Below, piece after piece: positions 32,808 through 42,747 of a stretch of DNA of 64,000 bases. The position numbers and the translations under genes are program-made. The stretch comes from Stenotrophomonas sp. 610A2 (lineage in GTDB: Bacteria; Pseudomonadota; Gammaproteobacteria; Xanthomonadales; Xanthomonadaceae), in NCBI RefSeq assembly GCF_030549615.1, contig NZ_CP130832.1:1302001-1366000 (forward strand), in the 5' to 3' direction. A model generated the notes under the pieces. The model had not been told where the DNA came from and did not search any database. It worked only from the letters and a program-made list of their open reading frames with translations. Within the stretch, counting starts at the first letter, position 1. Every line of letters begins with the position of its first letter.

Positions 32808-34169
32808 CTAATGCAGCAGCACCAGCGTGGCCAGGCCGAGGAAGGTGAAGAAGCCCATCGAGTCGGTGACTGCGGTCAGGAAGATGCCGCTGGCCAACGC
32901 CGGGTCGAACCCCAGACGTTTCAACGTCAACGGCACCAGCACGCCGGCCGATGCGGCGAACAATAGATTGAAGGTCAGCGCGATCGCGATAACCAGCGAC
33001 AGTCCCGGCATATGGAACCACGCCAATACGATCAGGCCGAGCACGGTGCCCAGCACCACGCCATTGAGCAAGGCCACGCGCAGCTCTTTCCACAGCAGGG
33101 TGCGTGCATTGGAAGCGCCAACCTGGCCCAACGCCAGACCGCGGATCATCAGCGCAAGCACCTGGGTGCCGGCGTTGCCGCCAAGGCCGGCGACGATCGG
33201 CATCAGCACCGCCAGCGCCACCAGCTTGTCGATGGTGCCTTCGAAATGGCCAACCACGCTGGAGGCGAGGAAGGCGGTGCACAGGTTCACCGAGAGCCAC
33301 ATCAGGCGGCGGCGCATGGCGCGCCAGACCGGGCTGAACAGATCTTCGTCCTCGTCCAGACCGGCCGCGCCCAAGGCCTGGTGATCGGCCTGGCCACGGA
33401 TGATGTCGACCACGTCATCGATGGTGATGCGGCCGATCAGGATGTTGTTGTCATCCACCACCGGTGCCGAGACCCAGTCATGATCGGAGAACTGGCGGGC
33501 CACTTCGTCGGCGCTTTCGCCCACGTCGATGGCTGGCTGTTCGTCGTCGATCAGGCGGTTGATCGGGGTGGTGTCTTCGTGGGTGACCAGCGAGGCCAGC
33601 GACAGCCTGCCCAGGTACTGGTGGCGACGGCTGACCACGAACAGGTGATCGGTGTGGTCCGGCAGTTCGCCGCGCAGGCGCAGGTAGCGCAGCACCACAT
33701 CGACGTTGACGTCGGCGCGCACGGTGACCACGTCCGGGTTCATCAAGCGGCCGGCGGTATCTTCCGGATAGGACAGCACCTGCTCGAGCCGCTCGCGGTT
33801 CTCGCGATCCATCGACTTGAGCACTTCGTCGATGACGGTGTCGGGCAGGTCTTCGACCAGATCGGCAAGATCGTCGATGTCCAGGTCTTCGACCGCGGCG
33901 ATGATCTCGTCCGCGTCCATGTCCGCCAGCAGGCTTTCGCGCACGTCTTCACCGACATGCACCAGCACCTCACCATCGTCCTCGGCATCGACCAGGCCCC
34001 ACACCACTTCGCGCTTGCCTGGCGGCAGCGATTCGAGCAGGTTGCCGATTTCGGCCGGCGACAAGGTGTTGACCAGGCGCCGCACCGGGCCAAGACGGCC
34101 GCTGTCCAACGCATCGGAAAGCAGGCGCAGCTGGCGTGCGGTCTTGTCGTGGCGTACGGCTTCGGCCAT
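32808..34169 (-). CDS. mgtE: Magnesium transporter MgtE
   Basis: 453 residues. An N-terminal MgtE helical domain (SPAEIGNLLESLPPGKREVV), two CBS domains (about 135-255, including MNPDVVTVRADVNVDVVL and VSAPVVDDNNILIGRI) and five membrane helices. The pore segment has the signature GLGGNAGTQ. The cytoplasmic domains are known to gate the channel in response to magnesium. The start at 34169 follows GGGAG. It is 118 bp downstream of ptsP in the same direction, a pairing seen in several proteobacterial PTS clusters. Confidence 0.95.
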   Translation of the reverse strand: MAEAVRHDKTARQLRLLSDALDSGRLGPVRRLVNTLSPAEIGNLLESLPPGKREVVWGLVDAEDDGEVLVHVGEDVRESLLADMDADEIIAAVEDLDIDDLADLVEDLPDTVIDEVLKSMDRENRERLEQVLSYPEDTAGRLMNPDVVTVRADVNVDVVLRYLRLRGELPDHTDHLFVVSRRHQYLGRLSLASLVTHEDTTPINRLIDDEQPAIDVGESADEVARQFSDHDWVSAPVVDDNNILIGRITIDDVVDIIRGQADHQALGAAGLDEDEDLFSPVWRAMRRRLMWLSVNLCTAFLASSVVGHFEGTIDKLVALAVLMPIVAGLGGNAGTQVLALMIRGLALGQVGASNARTLLWKELRVALLNGVVLGTVLGLIVLAWFHMPGLSLVIAIALTFNLLFAASAGVLVPLTLKRLGFDPALASGIFLTAVTDSMGFFTFLGLATLVLLH

Positions 34170-34287
34170 GCGCAGCTCCCGGTGTGGTGATGGCCGCAGT
34201 CCGTGGCGACCTGGCGCCAACGGCGGTGTTTAGCCCGCCATTATCACGTGCGACGCGCGCGCTTGCATACAACCGGTATTGCCGGAA

Positions 34288-36006
34288 TCAGTTTCCGGCG
34301 GACCCGGTGATCCAGCGTTCAATGCCGCGGCGGTCGCGTGCAGCCAACAACTGCGGGGCCTGCAGGCGCAGCTCGGCCAGGTTCACCTCACGGATGGCAC
34401 GTCGTACCTCCAGCAAGGTGGCCGGGTGCAGGCTGAACTCGGTCAGCCCCAAGGCTAGCAGCAGGGCTGTCATGCGCGCGTCACCTGCCATTTCACCGCA
34501 GACCGCCACTGGCGTGTCATGCCGCTGGGCGGTATCGATCACCTGGTACAGCAGTCGCAGTACCGCCGGATGCAGGGGTGAGTACAGCTCGGCCACGGCG
34601 TCGTTGTTGCGGTCGGCAGCGAGCAGGTACTGGACCAGATCGTTGGTGCCGATCGACAGGAAGTCGACCTGGTCGATGAAGGTCTCCAGTGCGATCGCCG
34701 CCGCCGGCACCTCGATCATCGCCCCGACCGGGATGTTCTCCGCGACTTCATGGCCATCATTGCGCAGGATCGCGGCCAGCCGCGACAACCGCCGGCGCAC
34801 CGCCATGATTTCCTCGCGGGTGGTCAGCATCGGCACCAGGATGCGCAGCGGGCCGTAGCCGGAGGCACGCAGGATCGCCCGCAGCTGGGTGTCGGAGACT
34901 TTGGGGCGGGCCAGTGACAGGCGTACGCCACGCAGGCCCAGGGCAGGGTTTTCTTCGCTGCTGAGTACCAGACCGGTGCGGTCGGCCTTGTCGGCACCCA
35001 GGTCCAGGGTGCGGATGGTGACCGGACGGCCGCTCATGCCCAGCACGGTGTCGCGGTAAACGCGGAACTGTTCTTCTTCGTCAGGCAGCTGGTTGCGCTG
35101 CATGAACAGGAATTCGGTGCGGTACAGGCCGAGGCCACGGGCACCCAGCGCATGCGCCTGGGCCACGTCATCATGCGACTCGGCATTGGCCAGCAGGGTG
35201 ATCTCCGCGCCATCGAGGGTGCGGGTGGGCTTTGCCCGCAAACGGCCGAGCTCGCGTTGCTCGCGGGCCAGTTCGCGTTGGCGCAGGCGGTATTGGCGCA
35301 GGTCGTCCGGGGCCGGATCGACCACGATCTCGCCGCTGACGCCGTCCAGGATCAATACATCGCCGTCGCTGACTTTCTGCAGCACCGAGGTTGCAGCCAC
35401 CACCAGCGGCATATGCAGGCTGCGCGCAAGGATGGCGCTGTGCGAGAGCACGCTGCCGGCACTGCTGACGATGCCGACCACGCCCTGCGCCTGCAGCTGC
35501 GCCAGTTCCGACGGAGCAACGTTCTCGCAGACCAGGATCTCGCCGGCCAGCCCCTTCATGGTGGTGGTGCGTTTATGCAGGAAGGACTGGATGCGACCGA
35601 TCACATGGTCCAGGTCGTCCATCCGGCTCTTCAGGTAGGCATCTTCCATGCCCTCGAACACCTTGGCCAGGCGGTCACGCTGGATGCGCAGGGCATGACT
35701 GGCGCTGTAGCGCTTGCTGCGCACCAGTTCGTCCAGCGCGGTCAGCAGTTCGGGGTCGTCCAGCAGCATGGCGTGCAGGTCGAGGAACTCGCCTACTTCC
35801 GCGGGCAGTGCGCCCTGCAGGCGGGTGCGCAGCTCGCGCATTTCCTGGCGCGCTGCATCGGTGGCACGGTGCAGCCGTTCCAGCTCGTGTTCCACCGCAG
35901 CCGCGGCGACGCGCTTTTCACCAATATCCTGCACGTGCGGCAGGCGTACGCGGGCACGGCCGAGCGCGCTGCCACGGGAAGCGGGCAGGCCCGATAAACG
36001 GGTCAT
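34288..36006 (-). CDS. ptsP: Phosphoenolpyruvate-protein phosphotransferase (PTS enzyme I)
   Basis: 572 residues, the length of plain enzyme I; the N-terminal GAF domain of EI-Ntr is absent. The phospho-acceptor is His189 in GSVLSHSAILARSL, at the same position as in E. coli EI. The PEP-binding part has GLYRTEFLFM, DFLSIGTNDLVQY and the catalytic Cys in VAVCGEMAGD. It passes phosphate from PEP to HPr, encoded 49 bases upstream. With no sugar permease in the cluster it probably serves regulation. Confidence 0.94.
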   Translation of the reverse strand: MTRLSGLPASRGSALGRARVRLPHVQDIGEKRVAAAAVEHELERLHRATDAARQEMRELRTRLQGALPAEVGEFLDLHAMLLDDPELLTALDELVRSKRYSASHALRIQRDRLAKVFEGMEDAYLKSRMDDLDHVIGRIQSFLHKRTTTMKGLAGEILVCENVAPSELAQLQAQGVVGIVSSAGSVLSHSAILARSLHMPLVVAATSVLQKVSDGDVLILDGVSGEIVVDPAPDDLRQYRLRQRELAREQRELGRLRAKPTRTLDGAEITLLANAESHDDVAQAHALGARGLGLYRTEFLFMQRNQLPDEEEQFRVYRDTVLGMSGRPVTIRTLDLGADKADRTGLVLSSEENPALGLRGVRLSLARPKVSDTQLRAILRASGYGPLRILVPMLTTREEIMAVRRRLSRLAAILRNDGHEVAENIPVGAMIEVPAAAIALETFIDQVDFLSIGTNDLVQYLLAADRNNDAVAELYSPLHPAVLRLLYQVIDTAQRHDTPVAVCGEMAGDARMTALLLALGLTEFSLHPATLLEVRRAIREVNLAELRLQAPQLLAARDRRGIERWITGSAGN

Positions 36007-36055
36007 TGCTGCCGGCTCCACACGATGGCTGCAGCTGCGCGCGCGGCCTGTGGCA

Positions 36056-36325
36056 TCAGTTGTCCTCGTCGAAACGACGCTCGAACAGCGCAGCAACTGC
36101 CTCCAGTGCGGCCGCTTCGTCTTCGCCGTCCACGCGCACCGTTACCGGCGTGCCTTGGGCGGCGGCCAGCAACATCACGCCCATGATGCTCTTGGCGTTG
36201 ACCTCGCGGCCCTTGGCCACAAGCGTGGCGTTGGAGCGGAAGGCAGACAGCACCTGCACCAGTTTGGCGGTGGCCCGGGCATGCAGCCCCAGCCGGTTGG
36301 AAACCATGAGTTCTTGTTCAAGCAT
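36056..36325 (-). CDS. ptsH: Phosphocarrier protein HPr
   Basis: 89 residues. The EI-dependent phosphorylation site is His15 in GLHARATAKLV; the regulatory site is Ser46 in EVNAKSIMGVMLLAA, which fits the HPr kinase encoded in the same cluster. The start at 36325 lies inside the end of the EIIA gene (8-base overlap). It feeds ptsN and the mannose-type EIIA of this operon. Confidence 0.96.
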   Translation of the reverse strand: MLEQELMVSNRLGLHARATAKLVQVLSAFRSNATLVAKGREVNAKSIMGVMLLAAAQGTPVTVRVDGEDEAAALEAVAALFERRFDEDN

Positions 36326-36710
36326 CGTCGGTGATGACTCCATTGCGAGCGCCCGCCGCCGCAGTGGCGGGCAGTTGGTCCAATCCCTGTTCCGGATAGT
36401 TCATTACCCGCAGCAACATCGCCAGACTCAATCCCGATACGCGCTTGGTAGGCGTGCCCAGGCGTGCCAGTTTGCCGGCAAGATTGCTCGGGCTGGCGCC
36501 ATACAGATCGGTCAGTATCAACACGCCGCCTTCGCCTTCCACCCGCCGCATCGCCGCGGAAGCGGCAGGCAGCAGGGCATCCAGGTCGGCGTCGAAAGGC
36601 ACTTCGAACGCTTCTGTCTTCAGCGGCAATTGCCGCAACAAGGCGGTCGTCACTTCCAGCAGGGAAGTGCCGACACCGGTATGAGTTACTAGGAGAATGC
36701 CGCAGGTCAT
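36318..36710 (-). CDS. PTS EIIA component, mannose/fructose family
   Basis: 130 residues. His10 in LVTHTGVGTSLLE is the expected phosphorylated histidine, and LTDLYGASPSNLAGKLA is the family's second motif. It is a lone EIIA-Man without IIB, IIC or IID nearby. Such orphan EIIA proteins accompany HPr and HprK in many proteobacteria and are thought to act in regulation. It overlaps ptsH by 8 bases and follows rapZ by 98 bp. Confidence 0.92.
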   Translation of the reverse strand: MTCGILLVTHTGVGTSLLEVTTALLRQLPLKTEAFEVPFDADLDALLPAASAAMRRVEGEGGVLILTDLYGASPSNLAGKLARLGTPTKRVSGLSLAMLLRVMNYPEQGLDQLPATAAAGARNGVITDDA

Positions 36711-36808
36711 CCCTGAACGTTAACAGGTCAGGCCAAGTCCGCGATAGCGCTTAAATCTGTCTTCTGTGTGCCATTCAGTGCCTGCGTGGTGATTGCGCAG
36801 GCAGGTGT

Positions 36809-37687
36809 TCAATCCTGTTCGCGATGGAAGGTGGCCACGTCCTGCCAGCCCTGCTCGCGTGCATGCCGGGCCAGCCGCTCGGCCAGGTAGACCGAACGGT
36901 GTTTGCCGCCGGTGCAGCCGAAGGCGACGGTGACATAACTGCGGGTCTCGCTGCCCAGCTTCGGCAGCCAGGTGTCGAGCAGATCCTGCAGCTGGGTGAC
37001 GTAGCGCACCACCTCGGGCTGGGCATCCAGGTATTCGCGGACTTCGCGGTCACGCCCGGTCAGCGAGCGCAGTTCCGGGTCCCAATGCGGATTGGGCAGC
37101 ACCCTTGCGTCGAAGACGAAATCGGCCTCGGCCGGCACGCCGCGCTTGTAGGCGAAGGACTCGAACAGCAGCGACAGCTTGCTCTCGTGGCTGAGGGCAA
37201 ACTCGGTGATCACCCGACGGCGCAGCTGGTGCACGTTGAGGCGGGTGGTGTCGATGATGGCATCGGCTTCGCGGCGCAGCGGGGCGGTCAGCTCGCGCTC
37301 GCGGGTGATGGCTTCCGGCAGCGACAGGCCGAGATGGCTCAGCGGATGGCGGCGACGGGTGTCCGCATAGCGGGCCAGCAAGGTGTCGTCGTCGGCTTCG
37401 AAGAACAGCAGGCGCGCCTCGATGCCGTATTCCTGTGCGGTCTTGCGCCAAACAGCCAGCTGGCTGAGGTCGCTGCGGCCACGCACGTCGATGCCGACCA
37501 CCAGCCGCTGCGGCCGGGTTTCCTCGCGTTCGCCCAAGACGCCGCGCACGAACTCCGGCAGCAGGTTTACCGGGATGTTGTCCGAGCAGTAGTAATCCAG
37601 GTCTTCAAAGGTCTTCAAGGCCACCGACTTGCCCGAACCGGACAGGCCGCTGACGATGATCAGTACCGATGCAGGGTGCGCACTCAT
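36809..37687 (-). CDS. rapZ: RNase adapter protein RapZ
   Basis: 292 residues. N-terminal Walker A GLSGSGKS (14-21). The C-terminal half has the RapZ blocks [30 protein letters not shown] and [20 protein letters not shown]. In enterobacteria RapZ directs glmZ sRNA to RNase E and so controls GlmS and UDP-GlcNAc supply; whether an sRNA partner exists here cannot be seen. Its start overlaps the hprK stop by 4 bases. Confidence 0.95.
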   Translation of the reverse strand: MSAHPASVLIIVSGLSGSGKSVALKTFEDLDYYCSDNIPVNLLPEFVRGVLGEREETRPQRLVVGIDVRGRSDLSQLAVWRKTAQEYGIEARLLFFEADDDTLLARYADTRRRHPLSHLGLSLPEAITRERELTAPLRREADAIIDTTRLNVHQLRRRVITEFALSHESKLSLLFESFAYKRGVPAEADFVFDARVLPNPHWDPELRSLTGRDREVREYLDAQPEVVRYVTQLQDLLDTWLPKLGSETRSYVTVAFGCTGGKHRSVYLAERLARHAREQGWQDVATFHREQD

Positions 37688-38634
37688 GAACTGCGTTGCT
37701 CCAGCAGGTTGCTATGGCGGGCGATGAACATCGCCGCCGGGTCGATGCCCTTGGTGCGCAGGATGTGCAGGCGGGTGGCGGCCTCGGTCAGCACCGCCAG
37801 GTTGCGCCCGGGCATCACCGGCAGGGTGATCAGCGGCACGTCCAGGTCGAGCACGTGGCGCTTGCCGGAATCGCCGGTCAGGCGTTCATAGCCATAGCTG
37901 CTGGGTTCGGTCATCGGCTTGGTCAGGTGGACGATGAGGCGAAGGTACTTGTTCTTCTTTACAGACGTGTCACCGAACATCTGACGGACATTCAGTACGC
38001 CCAGCCCGCGCACTTCCAGCAGGTCCTGCAGCAGCTCAGGGCAGGTGCCGTCGAGCACGTCCGGGGCGATCTGGGTGAATTCGGGGGCGTCATCGGCGAC
38101 CAGCCGGTGGCCGCGGGACAGCAGCTCCAACGCCAGCTCGCTCTTGCCCGAGCCAGCCTCACCGGTGATCAGCACGCCGATGGAGTAGATCTCCATGAAT
38201 ACGCCATGCAGGATCACCCGCGGCGCCAGCGTGCGGGCCAGGTGGTAGCTGAGGTGGTTGAGCAGCTCATGGCCACGGCGCGGCGACACCCACAGCGGCG
38301 TCTGCGATTCATCGGCGGCCGAGCGCAGGTCTTCCGGGCAGCCGTGGCTCTTGGTGATGACCAGCGCCAGCGGCCGGGCCTGGATGATGCGCTCGATCAC
38401 TTCCCAGCGCTGGCGGGCATCCAGTGAGTCCAGCCAGGTCAGTTCCTCGGTACCGAGGATCTGCACTTTGTTCGGGTAGATGGTGTTGAGGTAGCCGGCC
38501 AGCGAGGGCCGCCGCGAGACCGTGTTGCCGGCCTCCAGCTCCCGTTGCGCGCCGGCATGGCCGGCGACCCAGCGCAGGTCGAGCTTCTCGCGCTGCTGGT
38601 CGAAGAGTTCCTGGGCGGTGATGCTGGTATTCAT
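37684..38634 (-). CDS. hprK: HPr kinase/phosphorylase
   Basis: 316 residues. Walker A is [12 protein letters not shown], followed by [11 protein letters not shown] and the HprK signature [11 protein letters not shown]. It phosphorylates or dephosphorylates HPr on Ser46, coupling energy state to PTS flux. The enzyme is best known from Firmicutes but occurs in proteobacteria of this group with rapZ and ptsN. Coupled to ptsN upstream (4-base overlap) and rapZ downstream. Confidence 0.96.
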   Translation of the reverse strand: MNTSITAQELFDQQREKLDLRWVAGHAGAQRELEAGNTVSRRPSLAGYLNTIYPNKVQILGTEELTWLDSLDARQRWEVIERIIQARPLALVITKSHGCPEDLRSAADESQTPLWVSPRRGHELLNHLSYHLARTLAPRVILHGVFMEIYSIGVLITGEAGSGKSELALELLSRGHRLVADDAPEFTQIAPDVLDGTCPELLQDLLEVRGLGVLNVRQMFGDTSVKKNKYLRLIVHLTKPMTEPSSYGYERLTGDSGKRHVLDLDVPLITLPVMPGRNLAVLTEAATRLHILRTKGIDPAAMFIARHSNLLEQRSS

Positions 38635-39083
38635 CCGCTACGCGCCTGCTGCGGGTTGATGATGATGTCTTTGAGGGTCTGCGCATCGGGGGCAACGCGC
38701 AGTGCCTGACGGATGTCGGCGTCGGAGAAGATCTCCGCCAGCTCGGACAGCAGCATCAGGTGTTGGTGGGTGTAATGCGCCGGCACGGCCATCGCGAAGA
38801 CCAGGTCGACCGGTTCGTCGCCGCCAAAATCAACGGGTTCCTGCAGTCGCAGCAGGGCGCCGCGTGGTTCCTGCAAGGTGTCCGAGCGCCCGTGGGGAAT
38901 GGCGATGCCGTGGCCAATGGCGGTGCTGCCGACGTTTTCACGCTCGCGCAGGCTTAAAAACAGGCTGTCCGCGCCGGCCTCTCGACAGGCGAGCAGGCGG
39001 GAAGCGGCAATAAGGGTGCTGTCTCGATCAGCGACCGCGAGTACCTGGGTACTCACGGCCGCCATCAGGTCGGTCAACGGCAT
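38631..39083 (-). CDS. ptsN: PTS nitrogen regulatory EIIA (EIIA-Ntr)
   Basis: 150 residues. The phosphorylated histidine is His64 in [27 protein letters not shown] and [19 protein letters not shown] are typical of EIIA-Ntr. It is not a sugar transporter part but a phosphorylation-dependent regulator, for example of potassium uptake. Placed between hpf and hprK in the rpoN cluster. Confidence 0.95.
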   Translation of the reverse strand: MPLTDLMAAVSTQVLAVADRDSTLIAASRLLACREAGADSLFLSLRERENVGSTAIGHGIAIPHGRSDTLQEPRGALLRLQEPVDFGGDEPVDLVFAMAVPAHYTHQHLMLLSELAEIFSDADIRQALRVAPDAQTLKDIIINPQQARSG

Positions 39084-39108
39084 GCTGGCTTACGGCTGGG
39101 TATAAAGA

Positions 39109-39423
39109 TCAGCCATTGTCGCGCAGAGCATGCGATGCGTGGGGAAGATGCTTTTCCTTGTGCTTTATGACCAGTCGGTCGAGCTTGTCGGCCAGTACGT
39201 CGATGGCTGCGTACATGGTGGGTTCGGCAGCATCGGCGTGCAGGGTGCGCCCGGGTAAATTCACCGTGGCGACGACGAGGTAGTCAGGCTTGCGGGTGGA
39301 CAACTGGACTCGTACTTCGCAGTGCTGGTCGAAATGTCGACCCAGCCGCTCCAGCTTTGTTTCCACGTACTCCTTCAGGGCAGGCGTGACTTCAACTTGC
39401 TGGCCATACGTCTCGATACGCAT
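39109..39423 (-). CDS. hpf: Short ribosome hibernation-promoting factor
   Basis: 104 residues, an S30AE-family protein: MRIETYGQQVEVTPALKEYV, KPDYLVVATVNLPGRTLHAD and DMYAAIDVLADKL-like region (MYAAIDVLADKLDRLVIKHK). It lacks the long C-terminal dimerisation domain, so it is the short form that works with RMF-type factors. It lies directly downstream of rpoN (58-bp gap), the conserved position. Confidence 0.95.
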   Translation of the reverse strand: MRIETYGQQVEVTPALKEYVETKLERLGRHFDQHCEVRVQLSTRKPDYLVVATVNLPGRTLHADAAEPTMYAAIDVLADKLDRLVIKHKEKHLPHASHALRDNG

Positions 39424-39481
39424 CGGATTCCTCCTGTGGTTCGGGGTTGCCTAATGAACCCTGCGCTGCTCAACGAATGCT

Positions 39482-40912
39482 TCAGGCGATGCGGACGCGT
39501 TCGTGGGAGGCACAGATGTTCATGGCCTCACGATACTTCGCAACGGTGCGGCGCGCTACCGGTATGCCACTTGTTTTGAGCATTTCAGCCAGCTTGGCGT
39601 CAGAAAGCGGTTTGCGCGGGTTTTCCGCATCGATCAGGTTGCGGATCATCGACTGGATGGCGGTGCTGGAAGCCTCGCCACCGCCTTCGGTATCGATGCC
39701 GGAGGCAAAGAAGGCGCGCAGCGGCAGGGTGCCGCGCGGGGTGCGCACGTACTTGCGGGCGATGGCTCGCGAAATGGTGGATTCGTGCAGTTCCAGCTCA
39801 CCGGCGATTTCACGCAGCGTTAGCGGACGCAGCGCCTGTTCGCCGAATTCCAGGAAGCCGGCCTGGTGATGCAGCAGGCTGTTGACCACCCGCAGCAGGG
39901 TTTCGCCACGGGCCTGCAGGCTCTTCAACAGCCATCGTGCCTCCTGCAGCTGTGCGCGCAGATAGCTGGCGTCGGCATCGCCGCAGCGGCGGATCAGTTG
40001 TTCGTAGCTTTGATTGATGACCACCCTGGGGCCAGCGTGCCCGGCCAGCGCACAGCGCCAGATGCCGCGCTGGCGCCAGACCACGCAATCGGGCACGACG
40101 TAGGTGTCAGAAGTTATCTGCCCCAGTTGCTTGCCCGGACGCGGGTCGAGTGAGCGCAGCAGCTGCACGGCTTCTTCGACGTCGGCAACAGGCTGTTTCA
40201 GTTCCTGCGCGATGCCGCTGATGCCGGCGCGCGGCAAGCGCTCCAGTGGGCCATCGGCGATACGTCGGGCCAGGGCAAGAGCAGGGGTTTGGCAGGGCAG
40301 TACGTCCAGCTGCAGGCCCAGGCACTCGCCGAGCGTGCGCGCACCAACGCCAGCCGGGTCGAAGCGCTGGATCTGGCGTAGCACCGCCACGATCTCGTCT
40401 TCGTCGGCATGGATTTCGGGCAGCAGCGTCTGCGCGATTGCCGACAAGGGCTCGCGCAGATAGCCGTCTTCATCCAATGCATCAATCAAGGCCACGCCGA
40501 TGGCGCGATCACACGGACCCAGGTGGGTCAGGTGCAGCTGCCACAGCAGGTGGTCGGCGAGGGTGTCGCCGTCTTCAGCCTGTTCGCGTTCGTCGTCTTC
40601 GTCGCCATCGAAGGAACCGGAGCGAGCACTGCTCCAGTCTTCATCGCCGCCGTCCCAATCTTCGCCGTCGGCGTTGATCTCGCCTTGCGCGGGATCGATC
40701 GGTGCATCGTCGTTGGCGCTGCTTGCGGGCGCGTCGTCGCCGTCACTGCCTTCGGCATTCTCGGCCCATTCCAGCAGTGGATTGGTTTCCACTGCCTCGG
40801 TGAGTTCAAGCTCGAGCTCGGTGCTGGACATCTGCAGCAGCCGTATGGCCTGACGCAACTGCGGCGTCATCACCAGGCTCTGTCCCATCGATGTCTGCAG
40901 CCGAGCTTTCAT
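39482..40912 (-). CDS. rpoN: RNA polymerase sigma-54 factor
   Basis: 476 residues. Region I is Gln/Leu-rich (MTPQLRQAIRLLQMS), region II is strongly acidic (about 50-115), and region III ends with the DNA-binding helix-turn-helix and the RpoN box ARRTVAKYRE. It directs transcription of activator-dependent promoters, such as pilus and nitrogen genes. Position between lptB and hpf is classic. The acidic region is long but within the family range. Confidence 0.98.
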   Translation of the reverse strand: MKARLQTSMGQSLVMTPQLRQAIRLLQMSSTELELELTEAVETNPLLEWAENAEGSDGDDAPASSANDDAPIDPAQGEINADGEDWDGGDEDWSSARSGSFDGDEDDEREQAEDGDTLADHLLWQLHLTHLGPCDRAIGVALIDALDEDGYLREPLSAIAQTLLPEIHADEDEIVAVLRQIQRFDPAGVGARTLGECLGLQLDVLPCQTPALALARRIADGPLERLPRAGISGIAQELKQPVADVEEAVQLLRSLDPRPGKQLGQITSDTYVVPDCVVWRQRGIWRCALAGHAGPRVVINQSYEQLIRRCGDADASYLRAQLQEARWLLKSLQARGETLLRVVNSLLHHQAGFLEFGEQALRPLTLREIAGELELHESTISRAIARKYVRTPRGTLPLRAFFASGIDTEGGGEASSTAIQSMIRNLIDAENPRKPLSDAKLAEMLKTSGIPVARRTVAKYREAMNICASHERVRIA

Positions 40913-40953
40913 GCCTGTTCCGTTCGGGTAGGGGCCCGACGTGGCGCTGCGAC

Positions 40954-41673
40954 TCAGAGGGTGAAAGCGTCCCCCAGGTAAACACGGCGTACGTCAGTAT
41001 TGGCAAGCAGATCTTCCGGTGCCCCCTGCGCCAGTACGCTGCCTTCAGCGAGGATATACGCCCGGTCGCAGATTCCCAAGGTTTCGCGCACATTGTGGTC
41101 GGTGATCAACACACCAATGCCGCGTTGCTTGAGGTGGGTCACGATGCGCTGGATCTCGCCGACCGAGATCGGGTCGACGCCGGCGAACGGTTCGTCAAGC
41201 AGGATCATGCGTGGCTTGGCAGCCAGCGCGCGGGCGATTTCGCAGCGACGGCGTTCACCGCCGGACAGGCTGGCGCCGGTCTGGTCGGCGACATGGCTGA
41301 TCTGCAGTTCTTCCAGCAGCGAGGACAGCTCGCGCTCGCGGCCGGCGTTGTCCAGGTCGGTGCGCAGTTCCAGCACCAGGCGGATGTTGTCGGCCACGCT
41401 GAGCTTGCGGAACACCGACGGCTCCTGCGGCAGATAACCCACACCGAGCTTTGCGCGCTCGTACATCGGCTCGGAGGTGATGTCCTTGCCGTCGAGCACG
41501 ATGCTGCCAGCATCGGCGGCGACCAGGCCGACGATCATGTAGAAGCAGGTGGTCTTGCCGGCACCATTGGGGCCGAGCACGCCGACCACTTCGCCGGCAT
41601 CCAGGGTCAGCCCGAAGTCCTTGACGACTTCGCGGTTCTTGTAGCGCTTGCGCAGGCCTTGGGCGACGAGCAT
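40954..41673 (-). CDS. lptB: LPS export ABC transporter ATP-binding protein LptB
   Basis: 239 residues. Walker A GPNGAGKT (34-41), signature LSGGERRR, Walker B MILLDEP with [12 protein letters not shown], and H-loop ITDHNVRET. It powers extraction of lipopolysaccharide from the inner membrane with LptFG (encoded elsewhere) and LptC. Its ATG overlaps the lptA stop by one base (TAATG), so lptA and lptB are coupled. Confidence 0.98.
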   Translation of the reverse strand: MLVAQGLRKRYKNREVVKDFGLTLDAGEVVGVLGPNGAGKTTCFYMIVGLVAADAGSIVLDGKDITSEPMYERAKLGVGYLPQEPSVFRKLSVADNIRLVLELRTDLDNAGRERELSSLLEELQISHVADQTGASLSGGERRRCEIARALAAKPRMILLDEPFAGVDPISVGEIQRIVTHLKQRGIGVLITDHNVRETLGICDRAYILAEGSVLAQGAPEDLLANTDVRRVYLGDAFTL

Positions 41674-42203
41674 TACTTGGCCTCTCCCGCCGCTGCCGGC
41701 GCCTTGTTCTTGGGCTGGATCACGGTGCGCACGCGGGTGCCGTCGCCGCCGCTCTGCATCGCACCGCTGCGGGTGTTGTAGACCATGCGCTGGCCAGCGT
41801 TGGTGCCGCGCTCGGATTCAACCTTGTAGTTGCCGGTGAGCACGATGACTTCGGTGGCGACGTTGTAATCCAGGTTGTCGGCGCGGGCATTCATCCAGGT
41901 GTTGTCGTCCATCTGCTGCTTCAACGTGGCCTGCTTGCCAACCAGCACGACGCGCTCGGTTTCGCCGTTTTTCTGGATGACGTCGGCGGTGTCGGCGTGG
42001 ATTTCCAAGGTGCCTTGGGTGATCACCACATTGCCGCTGAAACGGCATTTGCCGTTGTCACCGACCATGTTGCAGTCACTGTTGGTCGAGTCGATGGTCA
42101 TCGCCTGGTTGCGATCTGAGGACTTGGCCGACGCCATGCCGGGCACGAGCAGGGCGGCGAGCAGGGTGATCGACGCGAGCTTAGCGGGCAGCACTGGGTT
42201 CAT
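41673..42203 (-). CDS. lptA: LPS transport periplasmic protein LptA
   Basis: 176 residues. Signal peptide with cleavage after GMASA. The mature OstA-like domain has [36 protein letters not shown] and a beta-jellyroll rhythm. It bridges LptC and LptDE, carrying LPS across the periplasm. The start at 42203 gives the signal peptide; the longer frame to 42269 is inside lptC. Overlaps lptC by 23 bases. Confidence 0.93.
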   Translation of the reverse strand: MNPVLPAKLASITLLAALLVPGMASAKSSDRNQAMTIDSTNSDCNMVGDNGKCRFSGNVVITQGTLEIHADTADVIQKNGETERVVLVGKQATLKQQMDDNTWMNARADNLDYNVATEVIVLTGNYKVESERGTNAGQRMVYNTRSGAMQSGGDGTRVRTVIQPKNKAPAAAGEAK

Positions 42204-42747
42204 AGCGGGTCTTGACCTGGGAAAGGAGTGAATACTGCTGGGATTTGAGGTTGGCACGGAAGCCGACACCGGTCTGTGACAGGCCCGGGCGGGTCAGCGT
42301 GACCAGGCCCTCGGTGCGCGCCAGATCCTGCTCGGTCAGCACATCCAGGGCATCGGTGCGGAAGGTGGTTGGCGGGGTCTTGCCGTCCTTGGGGCTGTCG
42401 CCGGCGACGTTGCCGCGCAGGCGCAGTTCTTCGCCCTTGGGGCTGACCCAGCCGGTGTCTGCGCGCAGTTCCCAGTGCTGGCCGGCGGCGTCGGGCAACA
42501 GGAACAGCGGCTTGCTGATGGTCGAGGTCTGGTCGGCGCGGCTGCGTGCCATCGATGGCGCGCGCAGGGTCACCGACTCGTGGCCTTCCTTGTCCAGGGT
42601 GACGATCTCGAAGTCGGTCAGGGTGAAATCGGTGCTGCCTTGCTCGATGGCCGAGGGCGCGGTGCTGGCGCGGTTACGCCATGCCGACCAGCCGCTGAGC
42701 AGCGCCGCCAGCAGCAGACCAATGCCAAGAACCGAACGCCAGTTCAT
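42181..42747 (-). CDS. lptC: LPS export system protein LptC
   Basis: 188 residues. A single N-terminal membrane helix (MNWRSVLGIGLLLAALLSGW) and a periplasmic LptC domain with DFTLTDFEIVTLDKEGH and TFRTDALDVLTEQDLARTEG. It links LptBFG to LptA. Starts at the last base of the kdsC stop region (1-base overlap) and runs into lptA, so kdsC-lptC-lptA-lptB are tightly coupled. Confidence 0.93.
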   Translation of the reverse strand: MNWRSVLGIGLLLAALLSGWSAWRNRASTAPSAIEQGSTDFTLTDFEIVTLDKEGHESVTLRAPSMARSRADQTSTISKPLFLLPDAAGQHWELRADTGWVSPKGEELRLRGNVAGDSPKDGKTPPTTFRTDALDVLTEQDLARTEGLVTLTRPGLSQTGVGFRANLKSQQYSLLSQVKTRYEPSAAR

